Positions 11,761-20,437 of a DNA stretch of 64,000 nt are shown here, piece after piece. Every line of letters begins with the position of its first letter. The first letter of the stretch is position 1. Under the pieces are notes generated by a model. That model was not told the origin of the DNA. It ran no database searches and saw nothing but the letters and a program-made list of their open reading frames with translations. The translations under genes and the position numbers were made by a program. The DNA is taken from contig CALVEV010000014.1 of NCBI GenBank assembly GCA_944326685.1, forward strand, positions 1 through 64,000, read 5' to 3'. The stretch comes from Candidatus Gastranaerophilales bacterium. GTDB taxonomy: Bacteria; Cyanobacteriota; Vampirovibrionia; Gastranaerophilales; Gastranaerophilaceae.

Positions 11761-12066
11761 ATGAAAGCTCAATTAAATCCAAGTCAACAAAATTTTAAAG
11801 GTAATGTTTTTGTAGACCGAAAAAATATGACAGTATTTGATATAAATCAATTAGAGCAAAGTGGTAAACAACTTGTTGAGTATGCTAAATCACAAAAACC
11901 AGATTATTTAATATCAAAATCAAGCCATACAAAAATGGAAGTAACTGCAAAACATAAGAATAATGAATTAAAAAGAGATGTATTTGATTATTCTGTAGAT
12001 AAAAGAGAAAATAATATCAATGCTATTTTAGATACAATGAAAAGATTAACAAAAAATATAATATAA
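11761..12066 (+). CDS. Small lineage-specific protein with N-terminal NFKG motif
   Basis: 101 residues, Lys/Asn-rich, no signal peptide or membrane segment. The N terminus MKAQLNPSQQNFKGNVFVD carries the short N-F-x-G motif seen on several otherwise unrelated proteins in this window. The remainder looks mixed alpha/beta (TVFDINQLEQSGKQLVEYAK, then NNINAILDTMKRLTK). GAAGGGA about 10-14 nt upstream supports the start. It lies between the radical SAM gene and acetyl-CoA synthetase on the same strand. Function not recognised. Confidence 0.65.
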   Translation: MKAQLNPSQQNFKGNVFVDRKNMTVFDINQLEQSGKQLVEYAKSQKPDYLISKSSHTKMEVTAKHKNNELKRDVFDYSVDKRENNINAILDTMKRLTKNII

Positions 12067-12102
12067 GTTATTGGAACTTACAAAATAAAGAAAGGCGAAA
12101 AC

Positions 12103-14262
12103 ATGCAAAATTTAGACAAAATCATGAAACCAAAATCAATTGCAGTTGTTGGTGCATCAACCAAAGAACACACTATTGGTTCAGACATCATGAAAAGATT
12201 ACAAGAATACAAATTCAACGGTAATATCTACCCTGTAAACCCAAAAGGTGGAATTATTGAAGGATTACAAGCATACACTTCTGTATTAGAAATTCCAGGA
12301 GAAGTAGATTTAGCAATCATCGTTGTTAATGCAAAATTCGTATTATCAACTATTGATCAATGCCACGAAAAAGGTATTAAAGGGTTATGTATTATCACAG
12401 CTGGTTTCAAAGAAACTGGTAAAGAAGGTGCAGAAGCTGAAAAACAATTATTAGAAAAAGTTAGAGAATATGGCATGAGATGCGTAGGTCCTAATTGTTT
12501 AGGTGTTGTAAACACTCACCCAGAAATTAGAATGGACGGATGCTTCGCTGAAAGTTTACCAGAAAGAGGAAACATTGGTTTCGTTTCTCAATCAGGTGCT
12601 TTAGGTGGCGGTATTTTAAATATTTTAAAAGACTTAAACTTAGGTTTTGCTCAATTCATCTCAATTGGTAACCAAGCAGATGTAAACGCAGAAACAGCTC
12701 TTGAATATTGGGAAAACGAAGAAGATGTTGAACAAATTCTTCTTTATATGGAATCAGTCCAAAATCCAGCTAACTTCAGAAAATTAGCTTCAAGAATTTC
12801 TAAGAAAAAACCAATCTTAGCATTAAAAGCAGGTCGTTCAGCAGCAGGTGCTTCTGCAGCATCTTCTCACACTGGTTCATTAGCTGGTGCTGATAAAGCA
12901 GCTAACGCATTATTAAATCAATCAGGTGTTATCAGAGAATACTCATTGAAAAACTTATTTGCAACAGCAAAAGTTTTTGCTAACTGCCCTATTCCAAAAG
13001 GTGATAGAGTAGCTATCATTACAAACTCTGGTGGTCCTGGTATTATGGCAACAGATGCTGTATGTGAATACGGTATGCAAATGGCTAAAATAACAGATGC
13101 TACAAAAGAAAAATTGAGAAGCTTCTTACCTTCTGCAGCATCAGTTAAAAACCCTATCGATATGATTGCATCTGCACCTATCGAACACTATAAAGAAACT
13201 TTAAAAACTGTTATTGCTGACGAAAATGTTGATATGATTATTACAATCTATCTTCCATTCTTAGGCTTAAAAGATATCGATGTTGCTAAAGCTTTAATGG
13301 AAATTAAAGCAGAACATCCAGAAAAACCTGTTATCGGTGTATTCATGACTAAGAGTGAATTCTTCACTACATTAGCAGATATGGATGTTAATATGCCATT
13401 CTTTATGTATGCAGAAGAAGCAGCTGATGGTTTAAACAGATTAAATCAACAAAGATTATGGATGGAAAGACCTGAAGGTCAAATCAAAACATTTGATGTT
13501 GATAAAGCAAGAGCAGCTGAAATCATCAAAGGTTCTTTAGCTGAAGGTAGAGCTCAATTAACAACTAGAGAATCTATCGATGTATTAGATGCTTACGGAA
13601 TCAGAGTTTGTAAATCAGGATTTGCAACAAATGAAGAAGAAGCAATCTCAATTGGTAACTCTATCGGATACCCAGTTGTTATGAAAATGACTTCTAAAAC
13701 AACATCTCACAAAACAGATGTTGGTGGTGTAAGAGTTAACATTCAATCAGAAGAACAATTAAGAGCTGAATACAAAGACCTTATTTCTAAATTAGAAGAA
13801 AGAGGATTATTAGACGGTTTAGAAGGTGTTATCATTCAAGAAATGGTTAAAGGTAATCGTGAAATGGTTTGCGGTATCGCAACAGATCCTCAATACGGTC
13901 CAATGATGATGTTCGGTCTTGGTGGTGTATTCATTGAGGTTATGAAAGACGTAACATTCAGAATTGCTCCACTTACTGATATTGATGCTAAAGAAATGAT
14001 TAAATCAGTTAAAGCATACAAATTATTAGAAGGTGCAAGAGGAACAACTCCTGCTCAAATGGAACAAATTGAAGAAACATTGTTGAGATTATCTCAATTA
14101 GTTAACGACTTCAAATTCATCGATGAATTAGATATTAACCCATTGTTAATATCTGAAAAAACAGGTGAAGGTATCGCAGTTGACGGACGTATCAAAGTTC
14201 GTTTAGAAGAAGCAAAAGAAACACTTGCTGAATGCTGCGGTATGTGTTCTTGCTGCCACTAA
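12103..14262 (+). CDS. acd: Acetate-CoA ligase (ADP-forming), fused alpha-beta
   Basis: Converts acetyl-CoA (or other acyl-CoA), ADP and phosphate to acid, CoA and ATP, conserving energy in fermentation. 719 residues with both subunits fused: CoA-binding domain (SIAVVGASTKEHTIGS), ligase domain with SQSGALGG and the phosphohistidine motif SHTGSLAGAD, then an ATP-grasp domain with SHKTDVGGV. Frequent C-ending codons suggest high expression. AAAGGCG precedes the ATG and a strong terminator follows. Oddity: the last ten residues, ECCGMCSCCH, hold five cysteines and a histidine, which I do not know from this family and which could bind metal. Acyl specificity cannot be read from sequence. Confidence 0.93.
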   Translation: MQNLDKIMKPKSIAVVGASTKEHTIGSDIMKRLQEYKFNGNIYPVNPKGGIIEGLQAYTSVLEIPGEVDLAIIVVNAKFVLSTIDQCHEKGIKGLCIITAGFKETGKEGAEAEKQLLEKVREYGMRCVGPNCLGVVNTHPEIRMDGCFAESLPERGNIGFVSQSGALGGGILNILKDLNLGFAQFISIGNQADVNAETALEYWENEEDVEQILLYMESVQNPANFRKLASRISKKKPILALKAGRSAAGASAASSHTGSLAGADKAANALLNQSGVIREYSLKNLFATAKVFANCPIPKGDRVAIITNSGGPGIMATDAVCEYGMQMAKITDATKEKLRSFLPSAASVKNPIDMIASAPIEHYKETLKTVIADENVDMIITIYLPFLGLKDIDVAKALMEIKAEHPEKPVIGVFMTKSEFFTTLADMDVNMPFFMYAEEAADGLNRLNQQRLWMERPEGQIKTFDVDKARAAEIIKGSLAEGRAQLTTRESIDVLDAYGIRVCKSGFATNEEEAISIGNSIGYPVVMKMTSKTTSHKTDVGGVRVNIQSEEQLRAEYKDLISKLEERGLLDGLEGVIIQEMVKGNREMVCGIATDPQYGPMMMFGLGGVFIEVMKDVTFRIAPLTDIDAKEMIKSVKAYKLLEGARGTTPAQMEQIEETLLRLSQLVNDFKFIDELDINPLLISEKTGEGIAVDGRIKVRLEEAKETLAECCGMCSCCH

Positions 14263-14286
14263 TATTAATAGGCAATATAAATACTC

Positions 14287-14320
14287 AAAGGGTACTGGTT
14301 TTTAATCAGTACCCTTTTTT
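14287..14320 (+). terminator. Terminator after acetyl-CoA synthetase
   Basis: AAAGGGTACTG / CAGTACCCTTT stem with a 9-nt loop and a T tract. The minus-strand gene ending at 14344 lies just beyond it. Confidence 0.85.
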
Positions 14321-14343
14321 AAACTTCACTTAATTTTCAGAAC

Positions 14344-14562
14344 TTACATCTTCATATCAAAATTATCGCCTGAACGACCTGTGGTTACAGGAGAACGATA
14401 TACATCGTATTGTTCATAATTAGGTTTAGTTCCTCCATCAAACTGAGCATAATTTACACCTTGTTGATAAGGTTGTTTTTCAACTTTACCAGCAAAAGGG
14501 TTTTTACTAACTTGTGATGATGTCGGTTTATACCAATTTAATGTATCAGTACCTAGAACCAT
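14344..14562 (-). CDS. Small Tyr/Gln-rich lineage-specific protein
   Basis: 72 residues from ATG 14562; a longer form from ATG 14577 adds MGKFI. The inner ATG is preferred because GGGGA lies about 8 nt upstream and the outer has none. The sequence is low in hydrophobic residues and probably disordered: KNPFAGKVEKQPYQQGVNY then TKPNYEQYDVYRSPV. NPFAG resembles the F-x-G tag seen elsewhere. No signal peptide or membrane segment. TATAAT-like sequence lies about 30-40 bases upstream on the minus strand. Function unknown. Confidence 0.55.
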   Translation of the reverse strand: MVLGTDTLNWYKPTSSQVSKNPFAGKVEKQPYQQGVNYAQFDGGTKPNYEQYDVYRSPVTTGRSGDNFDMKM

Positions 14563-14755
14563 TATAAATTTCCCCATAAAAAATCTTAACTCTATATTTA
14601 TATAAAGTATTTATTATTATAAAAATTGCTTTACTGTTAAGAAATATTACAAAAAAAAATAAAATTGAAATTTAGATATAAGTATATACTTTATATATAT
14701 GTAAGAGTTAAGTTTAAGTAAGTCGAGTAAGTTAAGTTAAAAAGAAGAGGTTTTC

Positions 14756-14950
14756 ATGTCTTTTAATTTGTCTGGCAACCTGTATCACAGGGCGTGGCAG
14801 TTTCAAAAGTCTGCCCAAATGGGAGAACATAAGGTAGAGAATAATAAAACTCAATACACATTATCATTTACTGATGCGTATATCAAAACTTCAGCAGCAC
14901 CAGTTAAAGAGCCTCCACCAGAAAAACATAAAATTGATTTTCTTGGATAA
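14756..14950 (+). CDS. Small protein, function unknown
   Basis: 64 residues, opening MSFNLSGNLYHRAWQFQKS, with a Pro-rich stretch (APVKEPPPEKH) and ending HKIDFLG. Start supported by AGAGG 6-7 nt upstream. It lies 27 nt before prfB on the same strand, but prfB seems to have its own -10. No domain, signal peptide or membrane segment. The terminal I-D-F-L-G is a possible C-terminal version of the F-x-G motif. Confidence 0.5.
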   Translation: MSFNLSGNLYHRAWQFQKSAQMGEHKVENNKTQYTLSFTDAYIKTSAAPVKEPPPEKHKIDFLG

Positions 14951-14965
14951 AGATATTTTTTATAA

Positions 14966-14971
14966 TAAAAT
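14966..14971 (+). promoter_or_regulatory. -10 element of a probable leaderless promoter for prfB
   Basis: TAAAAT (within TATAATAAAAT) ends 6 nt before the prfB ATG at 14978. No Shine-Dalgarno precedes that ATG. Confidence 0.45.
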
Positions 14972-14977
14972 ATCCTT

Positions 14978-16046
14978 ATGGATTTAAGCGAATTAAAAAA
15001 TAGAATTAAAATAAACAAGGAGTGTCTTTGACCTAGAAAAGTTAAAGACTGATTTAAAAGATATTGAAGAGCAACTTCAAAGCCCAGAGGTATGGGCAGA
15101 CCAAAAGTTAGCCTCCGATTTAGGCCAACAATCTAAAGAACTTAAGCAAACTCTAGACATGGTTGCCGAATGGGAGCAAATAATTGAAGATGCAGAAGTT
15201 TCCTATGAAATAGGAGATGAAGAATTAATTGAAGAAACCAATATACAACTTGAGAAACTTAAGACTTCATTAGACAAATTTGACTTTCAAAAAATGCTTA
15301 GTGGAGAGTATGACGAAGCAGATGCAATACTTACAGTCAATGCAGGTGCAGGTGGAACAGATGCTCAAGACTGGACAAGTATGTTACTTCGTATGTATAC
15401 AAGATGGGCTGAAAGCAAAGGTTGGAAAGTTGATTTATTAGACAAATCTGATGGTGAAGAAGCTGGAATTAAATCTGCAACAATAAAGATACAAGGGAAA
15501 TATGCTTATGGATATGCAAAGGCTGAAAAAGGTGTTCATAGGTTAGTTAGAATTTCACCTTTTAACGCAAATGGAAAAAGACAAACAAGTTTTGCATCTT
15601 GTGAAGTATCACCAATAATAAAAGACATTGAAAAAACGATTGTTATACCTCCTGATGAAATTGAAGTTGAAACAATGCGTTCAGGAGGAGCCGGAGGTCA
15701 AAACGTTAACAAGGTTGAAACGGCTGTAAGAATTTATCATAAACCGACAGGAATAGTTGTAAAATCTCAACAAGAACGTTCACAACTCCAGAATAAAGAA
15801 ATTGCAATGGAAATATTAATTTCGAAATTATTAGAAATTAAACAACACGAACATGAGAAAAAGCTTGCAGAATTAAAAGGAGAGGCTTTTGATATAAACT
15901 TTGGTTCACAAATTCGTTCATATGTATTCCATCCATATAAAATGGTTAAAGACCATAGAACAGGATTTGAAGTAGGAAATGTTGATGCAGTTATGGATGG
16001 GGATTTAGATGGATTTATTGAATCATATTTAAAAAGTAATAATTAA
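14978..16046 (+). CDS. prfB: Peptide chain release factor 2, with programmed +1 frameshift
   Basis: RF2 ends translation at UGA and UAA. The gene begins with a 17-codon frame from ATG 14978 that stops at TGA 15029-15031. An internal AAGGAG (15017-15022) followed by TGT CTT TGA C is the classic RF2 autoregulatory frameshift site: the ribosome slips +1 on CTT and reads GAC, joining the long frame that ends at 16046 (about 355 residues in all). The product shows SPF ([10 protein letters not shown]), the RF2 codon-recognition tripeptide, and GGQ ([11 protein letters not shown]), the catalytic loop. A plain ORF call starts at 15159 and loses about 60 residues. Terminator follows. Confidence 0.95.
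15017..15032 (+). promoter_or_regulatory. RF2 programmed frameshift site
   Basis: AAGGAG (internal Shine-Dalgarno), TGT, then CTTTGAC. Low RF2 slows decoding of the in-frame TGA and favours the +1 shift, so RF2 controls its own synthesis. The arrangement matches the known element, although the spacing here places the Shine-Dalgarno 3 nt before CTT. Confidence 0.93.
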
Positions 16047-16051
16047 CACAA

Positions 16052-16080
16052 ATGGCGGATAATTTTTATCCGCCATCTTT
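16052..16080 (+). terminator. Terminator after prfB
   Basis: ATGGCGGATAA / TTATCCGCCAT hairpin with a short T tract. Confidence 0.75.
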
Positions 16081-16105
16081 AAATCCAACTATTTAATTGT
16101 CAAAT

Positions 16106-16258
16106 CTATACTACTTTAGCCTCCTCAAAATAATCTACTACTGTTGCCATTACATTATCAAAAAAGTTTTCGAGTTCTAAGCTTACTCCATCTTTCAGTT
16201 CATTTGCTGCAATTGAATCTGACATACTTACAAACTCGAAATTTTGATTTAAATCCAT
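16106..16258 (-). CDS. Candidate 50-residue small protein
   Basis: A short frame not usually called. From ATG 16258 it reads MDLNQNFEFVSMSDSIAANE, continues acidic (about 50 residues, ending FEEAKVV), and stops with TAG. GAGGA lies 7 nt before the ATG; an in-frame ATG also lies at 16264. The product is acidic and probably helical, with no membrane segment. It fills the otherwise empty 385-base gap between prfB and fliR; in the remaining bases (16265-16431) I see only AT-rich sequence. Real or not is uncertain. Confidence 0.45.
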   Translation of the reverse strand: MDLNQNFEFVSMSDSIAANELKDGVSLELENFFDNVMATVVDYFEEAKVV

Positions 16259-16431
16259 AATCATTTCCTCACTTAATTCTAGTAGACGATACTTATTACA
16301 TAATTAGATTACGGATAGATTTCCACAAACTTTAATCAATTTATTTATTTTGTTACAATTAAAATTTAAAAATAGGATAAAATTTAGTAATAATAATGGT
16401 TTTAAAATTGTTACAAAAAAAGCATGTTGAA

Positions 16432-17211
16432 TTAAAATACAGCCATAACCATTTTCATAAATTGAGGTATTAATGTATTCAAGTATTCAACAATAGGACG
16501 AACAAACATTAATGATAACAATAATCCTAAATATATTTTTAAGGGAATAGATACCATAAATATATTCATTTGTGGCATTAATTTAGACGTGAAACCAAGT
16601 AAAACATCTGTGATTAGTAAAACTCCAAAAATCGGTAATGCAATTTTTAGAGATATAATAAATATTTGACTTACTATAAATATAATTTGATGCACAACTT
16701 CAGGAGAGAATCCAAAACCATAGCCAATAGGCATACTTTGAAAACTATTATAAAACGCAGCAAATAACCAATGATGAGCATTTAGTGCAATAAATACCAT
16801 AGTCATCATCCAAGTATACATTTGTGTAATCATAGGCGATGTACCACCAGACATTGGGTTTAGTGCCATATCTGCGGATAATCCCATTTGAATAGAAAAC
16901 ATATTTGCTCCAAGTTCCATTGCAATAAACATAACATTTGCACAATAACCTATAGCAAAACCTATTAAAAATTCTCTGAATAATATAATAGTAAGCTCCG
17001 GAACTGATGTTGGTGCAATAAAATTCATTTTAGCCTGAATCATAGGAAATACCAAAAATGATATTACAGCACTTAACCAAATCTTAACTTGTTGAGGGAT
17101 TGGAAATGTTGAAAACATTGGAGCTGTTGCAAACATCCCACTCAATCTGGTTACGATTGCCATAAACAAAATTATATTAGCAGGTGAAAATATGTCGAAT
17201 AGATTAATCAT
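16432..17211 (-). CDS. fliR: Flagellar export gate protein FliR
   Basis: Inner-membrane component of the flagellar type III export gate. 259 residues with six or so hydrophobic segments (ANIILFMAIVTRLSGMFATAP at the N terminus, VVHQIIFIVSQIFIISLKIALPIFG later), normal for FliR. The middle PMSGGTSPMITQMYTW matches the family. Last gene of fliP-fliQ-fliR; its ATG overlaps the fliQ stop by one base (TAATG), so translation is coupled. No flhB or other flagellar gene is in the window, so a role in another type III-like export system cannot be ruled out. Confidence 0.92.
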   Translation of the reverse strand: MINLFDIFSPANIILFMAIVTRLSGMFATAPMFSTFPIPQQVKIWLSAVISFLVFPMIQAKMNFIAPTSVPELTIILFREFLIGFAIGYCANVMFIAMELGANMFSIQMGLSADMALNPMSGGTSPMITQMYTWMMTMVFIALNAHHWLFAAFYNSFQSMPIGYGFGFSPEVVHQIIFIVSQIFIISLKIALPIFGVLLITDVLLGFTSKLMPQMNIFMVSIPLKIYLGLLLSLMFVRPIVEYLNTLIPQFMKMVMAVF

Positions 17212-17483
17212 TACCCACCTATCAATTTAGGAACTGTATCCATAAATTCATTAAACGTTCCGATAAACAAATTGAACATCCAAGGCATTAGAATAACTAG
17301 TACAACAACACTACCAATAATTTTAGGAACAAACGTTAATGTTGATTCTTGTATCTGTGTAACAGTTTGAAATACACTAACAATTAAACCTAAAATCATG
17401 CCGGCAAGTAAAATTGGTACAGAAAGTTCTAAGACCAATACAAAAGATTTTTGTAATAACGTAATAATAATATCTTGATTCAT
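17211..17483 (-). CDS. fliQ: Flagellar export gate protein FliQ
   Basis: 90 residues, two transmembrane helices (VPILLAGMILGLIVSVFQ and KIIGSVVVLVILMPWMFNLF), exactly the FliQ plan, with the conserved QTVTQIQESTLTFVPK between them. Four copies assemble around FliP-FliR in the export gate. Separated from fliP by 2 nt and overlapping fliR by 1 nt. Confidence 0.94.
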   Translation of the reverse strand: MNQDIIITLLQKSFVLVLELSVPILLAGMILGLIVSVFQTVTQIQESTLTFVPKIIGSVVVLVILMPWMFNLFIGTFNEFMDTVPKLIGG

Positions 17484-17485
17484 AT

Positions 17486-18244
17486 CTACCTCACAAATCC
17501 TTCAACAAGTGATTTAACAACAAGATACCATCCATCAACAAGAACAAACATAATTAACTTAAATGGTAAAGCAATCATTGTAGGAGGTAAGAACATCATC
17601 CCCATTGAAACTAGAACCGAAGATACAACGATATCAATAATCAAGAAAGGTAAGAATATTACAAAACCTATAGTAAAAGCTGTTTTTAACTCACTTAAAA
17701 TAAATGCAGGTAATAAGCAATACGTTGGAACATCGTCTTTATTCTTAGGTTTTTCAATTTTTCCCATTCGAACAAATAATGCTAATTCTTTTTCGCTTGT
17801 TTGTTTAAACATAAAATCCCGCATTGGAACTATTGCTCTATCAATTGCGGCTTGTTGGGTTATTTGGTTTTTCATATAAGGTTGTAAAGCCTTATCATTA
17901 ATTTGATTTAATGTAGGCGACATTACAAAGAATGTCAATATTAACGCCAAACTTGTAATAACTTGGTTAGGCGGTAATGTGTTTACCCCAAGAGCTTGCC
18001 TTGTTAATGACAAAACTATAACAATTCTTATAAATGAAGTTGTCATTATGAATATACTTGGTGCTAAAGTTAAAATGGTCAACCAAATAACGATTTGAAC
18101 ACCATTAGTAAAGTCTTGTGGTGTATTTGCAGGTTGCATTCCGATATTAATATTTGGGAATGAAACTGGAGCTGCAAGTGTTGGAGCAATAGACAAAAAT
18201 GCTGCTATTAGTCCAAACAAAGCATATTTTAATTTTCTATTCAT
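17486..18244 (-). CDS. fliP: Flagellar export gate protein FliP
   Basis: 252 residues. N-terminal signal sequence (KYALFGLIAAFLSIAPTLAA), as in FliP, which is one of the few export-gate proteins with a cleaved signal, then membrane helices TILTLAPSIFIMTTSFIRIVIV and later FTIGFVIFLPFLIIDIVVSSV. LTRQALGVNTLPPNQVITSLAL is the family signature. It is the first gene of the three and probably carries the promoter in the 120-base gap to the divergent gene at 18365. Confidence 0.94.
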   Translation of the reverse strand: MNRKLKYALFGLIAAFLSIAPTLAAPVSFPNINIGMQPANTPQDFTNGVQIVIWLTILTLAPSIFIMTTSFIRIVIVLSLTRQALGVNTLPPNQVITSLALILTFFVMSPTLNQINDKALQPYMKNQITQQAAIDRAIVPMRDFMFKQTSEKELALFVRMGKIEKPKNKDDVPTYCLLPAFILSELKTAFTIGFVIFLPFLIIDIVVSSVLVSMGMMFLPPTMIALPFKLIMFVLVDGWYLVVKSLVEGFVR

Positions 18245-18364
18245 ATTTCTCTACTATCCCTATCATTTTACTCTCTTTTCTATAATATATGAGTAATTAT
18301 AAGAAATCAAAAAGTTTACAAATGTAAATAGCAACTTTTTTTTTTATGAACATTAAATTATTGT

Positions 18365-19462
18365 ATGAATCTCTCTATTAATAAATTTAGAACTATAGAT
18401 GTATTTGCTAATAAGGCTGGTAAAACTGCTAGACGATTAAATCAGCTTGCAATCAAAGAGTTAAAAACAGAAAGTATGGAATATACATTTCCTAAAGCTA
18501 CAGTTGAAGATTTAAAAAGATTAACTTCAAAAAAAATAGAAGATACATACAAACGAGTAGCATGGACAAATCCTAAAGATGGAAAAGTTTATCACATACT
18601 TGAAGAAGGGCGCAATAAAGAAGGTATAAGTGTAAGAATATTATCTTCTGAGGGTAAATTTATAAAAAATGCAATTTTAAAACCTAAAACGATAGTAATT
18701 TTTGATCAATTTAAGAATTTAGGCTGGTTAAAAGATTTGTTAAAATTAAAACGTGATAGTTATCCTTCTCATGGTGAAATTGTTGAAACATATTTAAGAC
18801 GTACAAATCCATTTGCGACAATTAAACGTTTAGAACATAAGAAAAATATTTTTGAACAAATAAAATATAGAGGTTCTCTTCCAGTATATCTAACAGAAAA
18901 GAGATTTGAAGAATTAAGCAAAAGTATTAAAAATGGTAAAAAAGTAGATTATATTTCAATGTCAGAAGTTGCTGTATGCGATATTGGTCACTTAGCTCAT
19001 TCAAATAGTAATATGCAAAAAGTTGCAATAGAGCATAATATAATCGAAAAGAATTTTAATGGTCTTGCCAAAATATTTAAATCAATTATTCATAGAGGTG
19101 GTAGGATTTTTATGTCCGCAGGTAATGAAATTGAGAATCCAAATCAAAAAGTTAATGCCTTTCTTGCAATAGATGGTATTGAAGGTGTCGGAAGTTTGGC
19201 TAGAAATGGAAAAATAGCAAAAGATTCTGCTTCAAGAAAATCAATTTTTACACAACATTACGAACAAAGAAATTTTCAAGGGAAAATAGTTGAAGAAGAT
19301 GGTAAAATAATAGGGATAAATATTACAGGGAAATCTGGAGCAGAATTACCATATAACAAAAAATATCAACATTTATTAAGATCTATTGGCGGGACATCAT
19401 ATTCAACACCAATACGAGTTGGTAAGGTATCTTTAAATGATATGATGGAAGGTATTTTGTAA
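18365..19462 (+). CDS. Divergent subtilase-like (S8) protein without signal peptide
   Basis: 365 residues. Four spaced motifs fit a subtilisin-type serine protease: Asp114 in VIFDQF, His136 in PSHGEIVETYL, Asn254 in FMSAGNE (oxyanion Asn), Ser345 in GGTSYSTP. The order D-H-N-S and the GTSxxTP and SAGNE contexts are characteristic, though the Asp and His surroundings are degraded. The N-terminal ~100 residues are a separate region. No signal peptide or propeptide is seen, so it may act in the cytoplasm or leave by another route. It has no clear Shine-Dalgarno; TTAAAT lies 6 nt before the ATG. Catalytic competence is unproven. Confidence 0.65.
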   Translation: MNLSINKFRTIDVFANKAGKTARRLNQLAIKELKTESMEYTFPKATVEDLKRLTSKKIEDTYKRVAWTNPKDGKVYHILEEGRNKEGISVRILSSEGKFIKNAILKPKTIVIFDQFKNLGWLKDLLKLKRDSYPSHGEIVETYLRRTNPFATIKRLEHKKNIFEQIKYRGSLPVYLTEKRFEELSKSIKNGKKVDYISMSEVAVCDIGHLAHSNSNMQKVAIEHNIIEKNFNGLAKIFKSIIHRGGRIFMSAGNEIENPNQKVNAFLAIDGIEGVGSLARNGKIAKDSASRKSIFTQHYEQRNFQGKIVEEDGKIIGINITGKSGAELPYNKKYQHLLRSIGGTSYSTPIRVGKVSLNDMMEGIL

Positions 19463-19535
19463 TTTATTTCACTTGAATACTTTTTTATGATAAACTTAAT
19501 AAGTAACGATTAGAGAAGTTAGGGAGAAGTATAAA

Positions 19536-20378
19536 ATGGGCTATAAAATTTTATCAAAAAAAGAACTTTGTCCAAATCAATATGAAATCACTATTGATGC
19601 ACCTTACGTTGTAAGAAATGCAAAAGCTGGACAATTCATCATATTTAGGGCAGAAGAAAATGGAGAAAGAGTTCCATTAACAATTGCTGATGTTAATAAA
19701 GAAACAGGAGCTTTAACTCTTGTATTTATGGCTGTTGGATATTCAACTAAAAAACTTGCTCAATTAGAAGTAGGCGACGAATTAGTTGATATAGTTGGAC
19801 CATTAGGACAACCTACTCATATTAAAAAATATGGGACAGTTGTTTGTTTAGCTGGTGGTTATGGTGCTGCTCCTTGCTACTTAATCGCAAAAGCATTCAA
19901 AGAAGCAGGAAACAAAGTTTACATGATTATGGGTGCTAGAACTAAAGATTTAATCTTCTGGCAAGATAAAATGAAAGATGCTTGTACTGAATTATTTATA
20001 ACAACAGATGATGGTTCATTAGGAGAACAAGGTTTTGTTACAGGTGTTCTTGAACGAATAATGAACTCTGAAAAAGTAGATTACGCAATCGCTGTAGGCC
20101 CAATGCCTATGATGAGAGCAGTTGCTAATATGACTAGAGATAAAGGTATTTATACAGAAGCTAGTATGAATCCTATTATGGTTGATGGTACTGGCATGTG
20201 TGGTGCTTGCCGTGTTACAGTAGGTGGCGAAACTAAGTTTGCTTGTGTAGATGGACCAGACTTTGATGCTCACAAAATTGATTTTGATGAAGTTATCAAT
20301 AGAACTCGAATTTACAAGGACGAAGAAAGAAAAAGATCGGAAAATTGCAACCTGCTAAAAATGGCAGAAAAAGTTTAA
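19536..20378 (+). CDS. NfnA/SudB-like FAD/NAD-binding oxidoreductase subunit
   Basis: 280 residues, of the ferredoxin-NADP reductase alpha-subunit group (NfnA, SudB; also annotated as sulfide/dihydroorotate dehydrogenase-like). FAD-binding barrel with PLTIADVNKETGALTLVFMAVG, NAD(P)-binding GGYGAAPCYLIAKA, then the C-terminal 2Fe-2S cysteines in MCGACRV and FACVDGPDFD. In known members it works with an NfnB/glutamate-synthase-like subunit to move electrons between NAD(P)H and ferredoxin. No partner gene is adjacent, which is odd. AGGGAG precedes the ATG and a strong terminator follows. Confidence 0.85.
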   Translation: MGYKILSKKELCPNQYEITIDAPYVVRNAKAGQFIIFRAEENGERVPLTIADVNKETGALTLVFMAVGYSTKKLAQLEVGDELVDIVGPLGQPTHIKKYGTVVCLAGGYGAAPCYLIAKAFKEAGNKVYMIMGARTKDLIFWQDKMKDACTELFITTDDGSLGEQGFVTGVLERIMNSEKVDYAIAVGPMPMMRAVANMTRDKGIYTEASMNPIMVDGTGMCGACRVTVGGETKFACVDGPDFDAHKIDFDEVINRTRIYKDEERKRSENCNLLKMAEKV

Positions 20379-20385
20379 GTACAAT

Positions 20386-20414
20386 AAAGGTTGAACAATA
20401 GTTCAACCTTTATA
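20386..20414 (+). terminator. Terminator after the NfnA-like gene
   Basis: AAAGGTTGAAC / GTTCAACCTTT stem (11 bp), 4-nt loop, followed by TATAATTTT. Confidence 0.8.
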
Positions 20415-20437
20415 ATTTTGAATATAAGGGGGCTTAG

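Noticed and set aside
15029..15031. Premature TGA making prfB a pseudogene
   Set aside because: It is the conserved RF2 frameshift stop with the correct slippery context.
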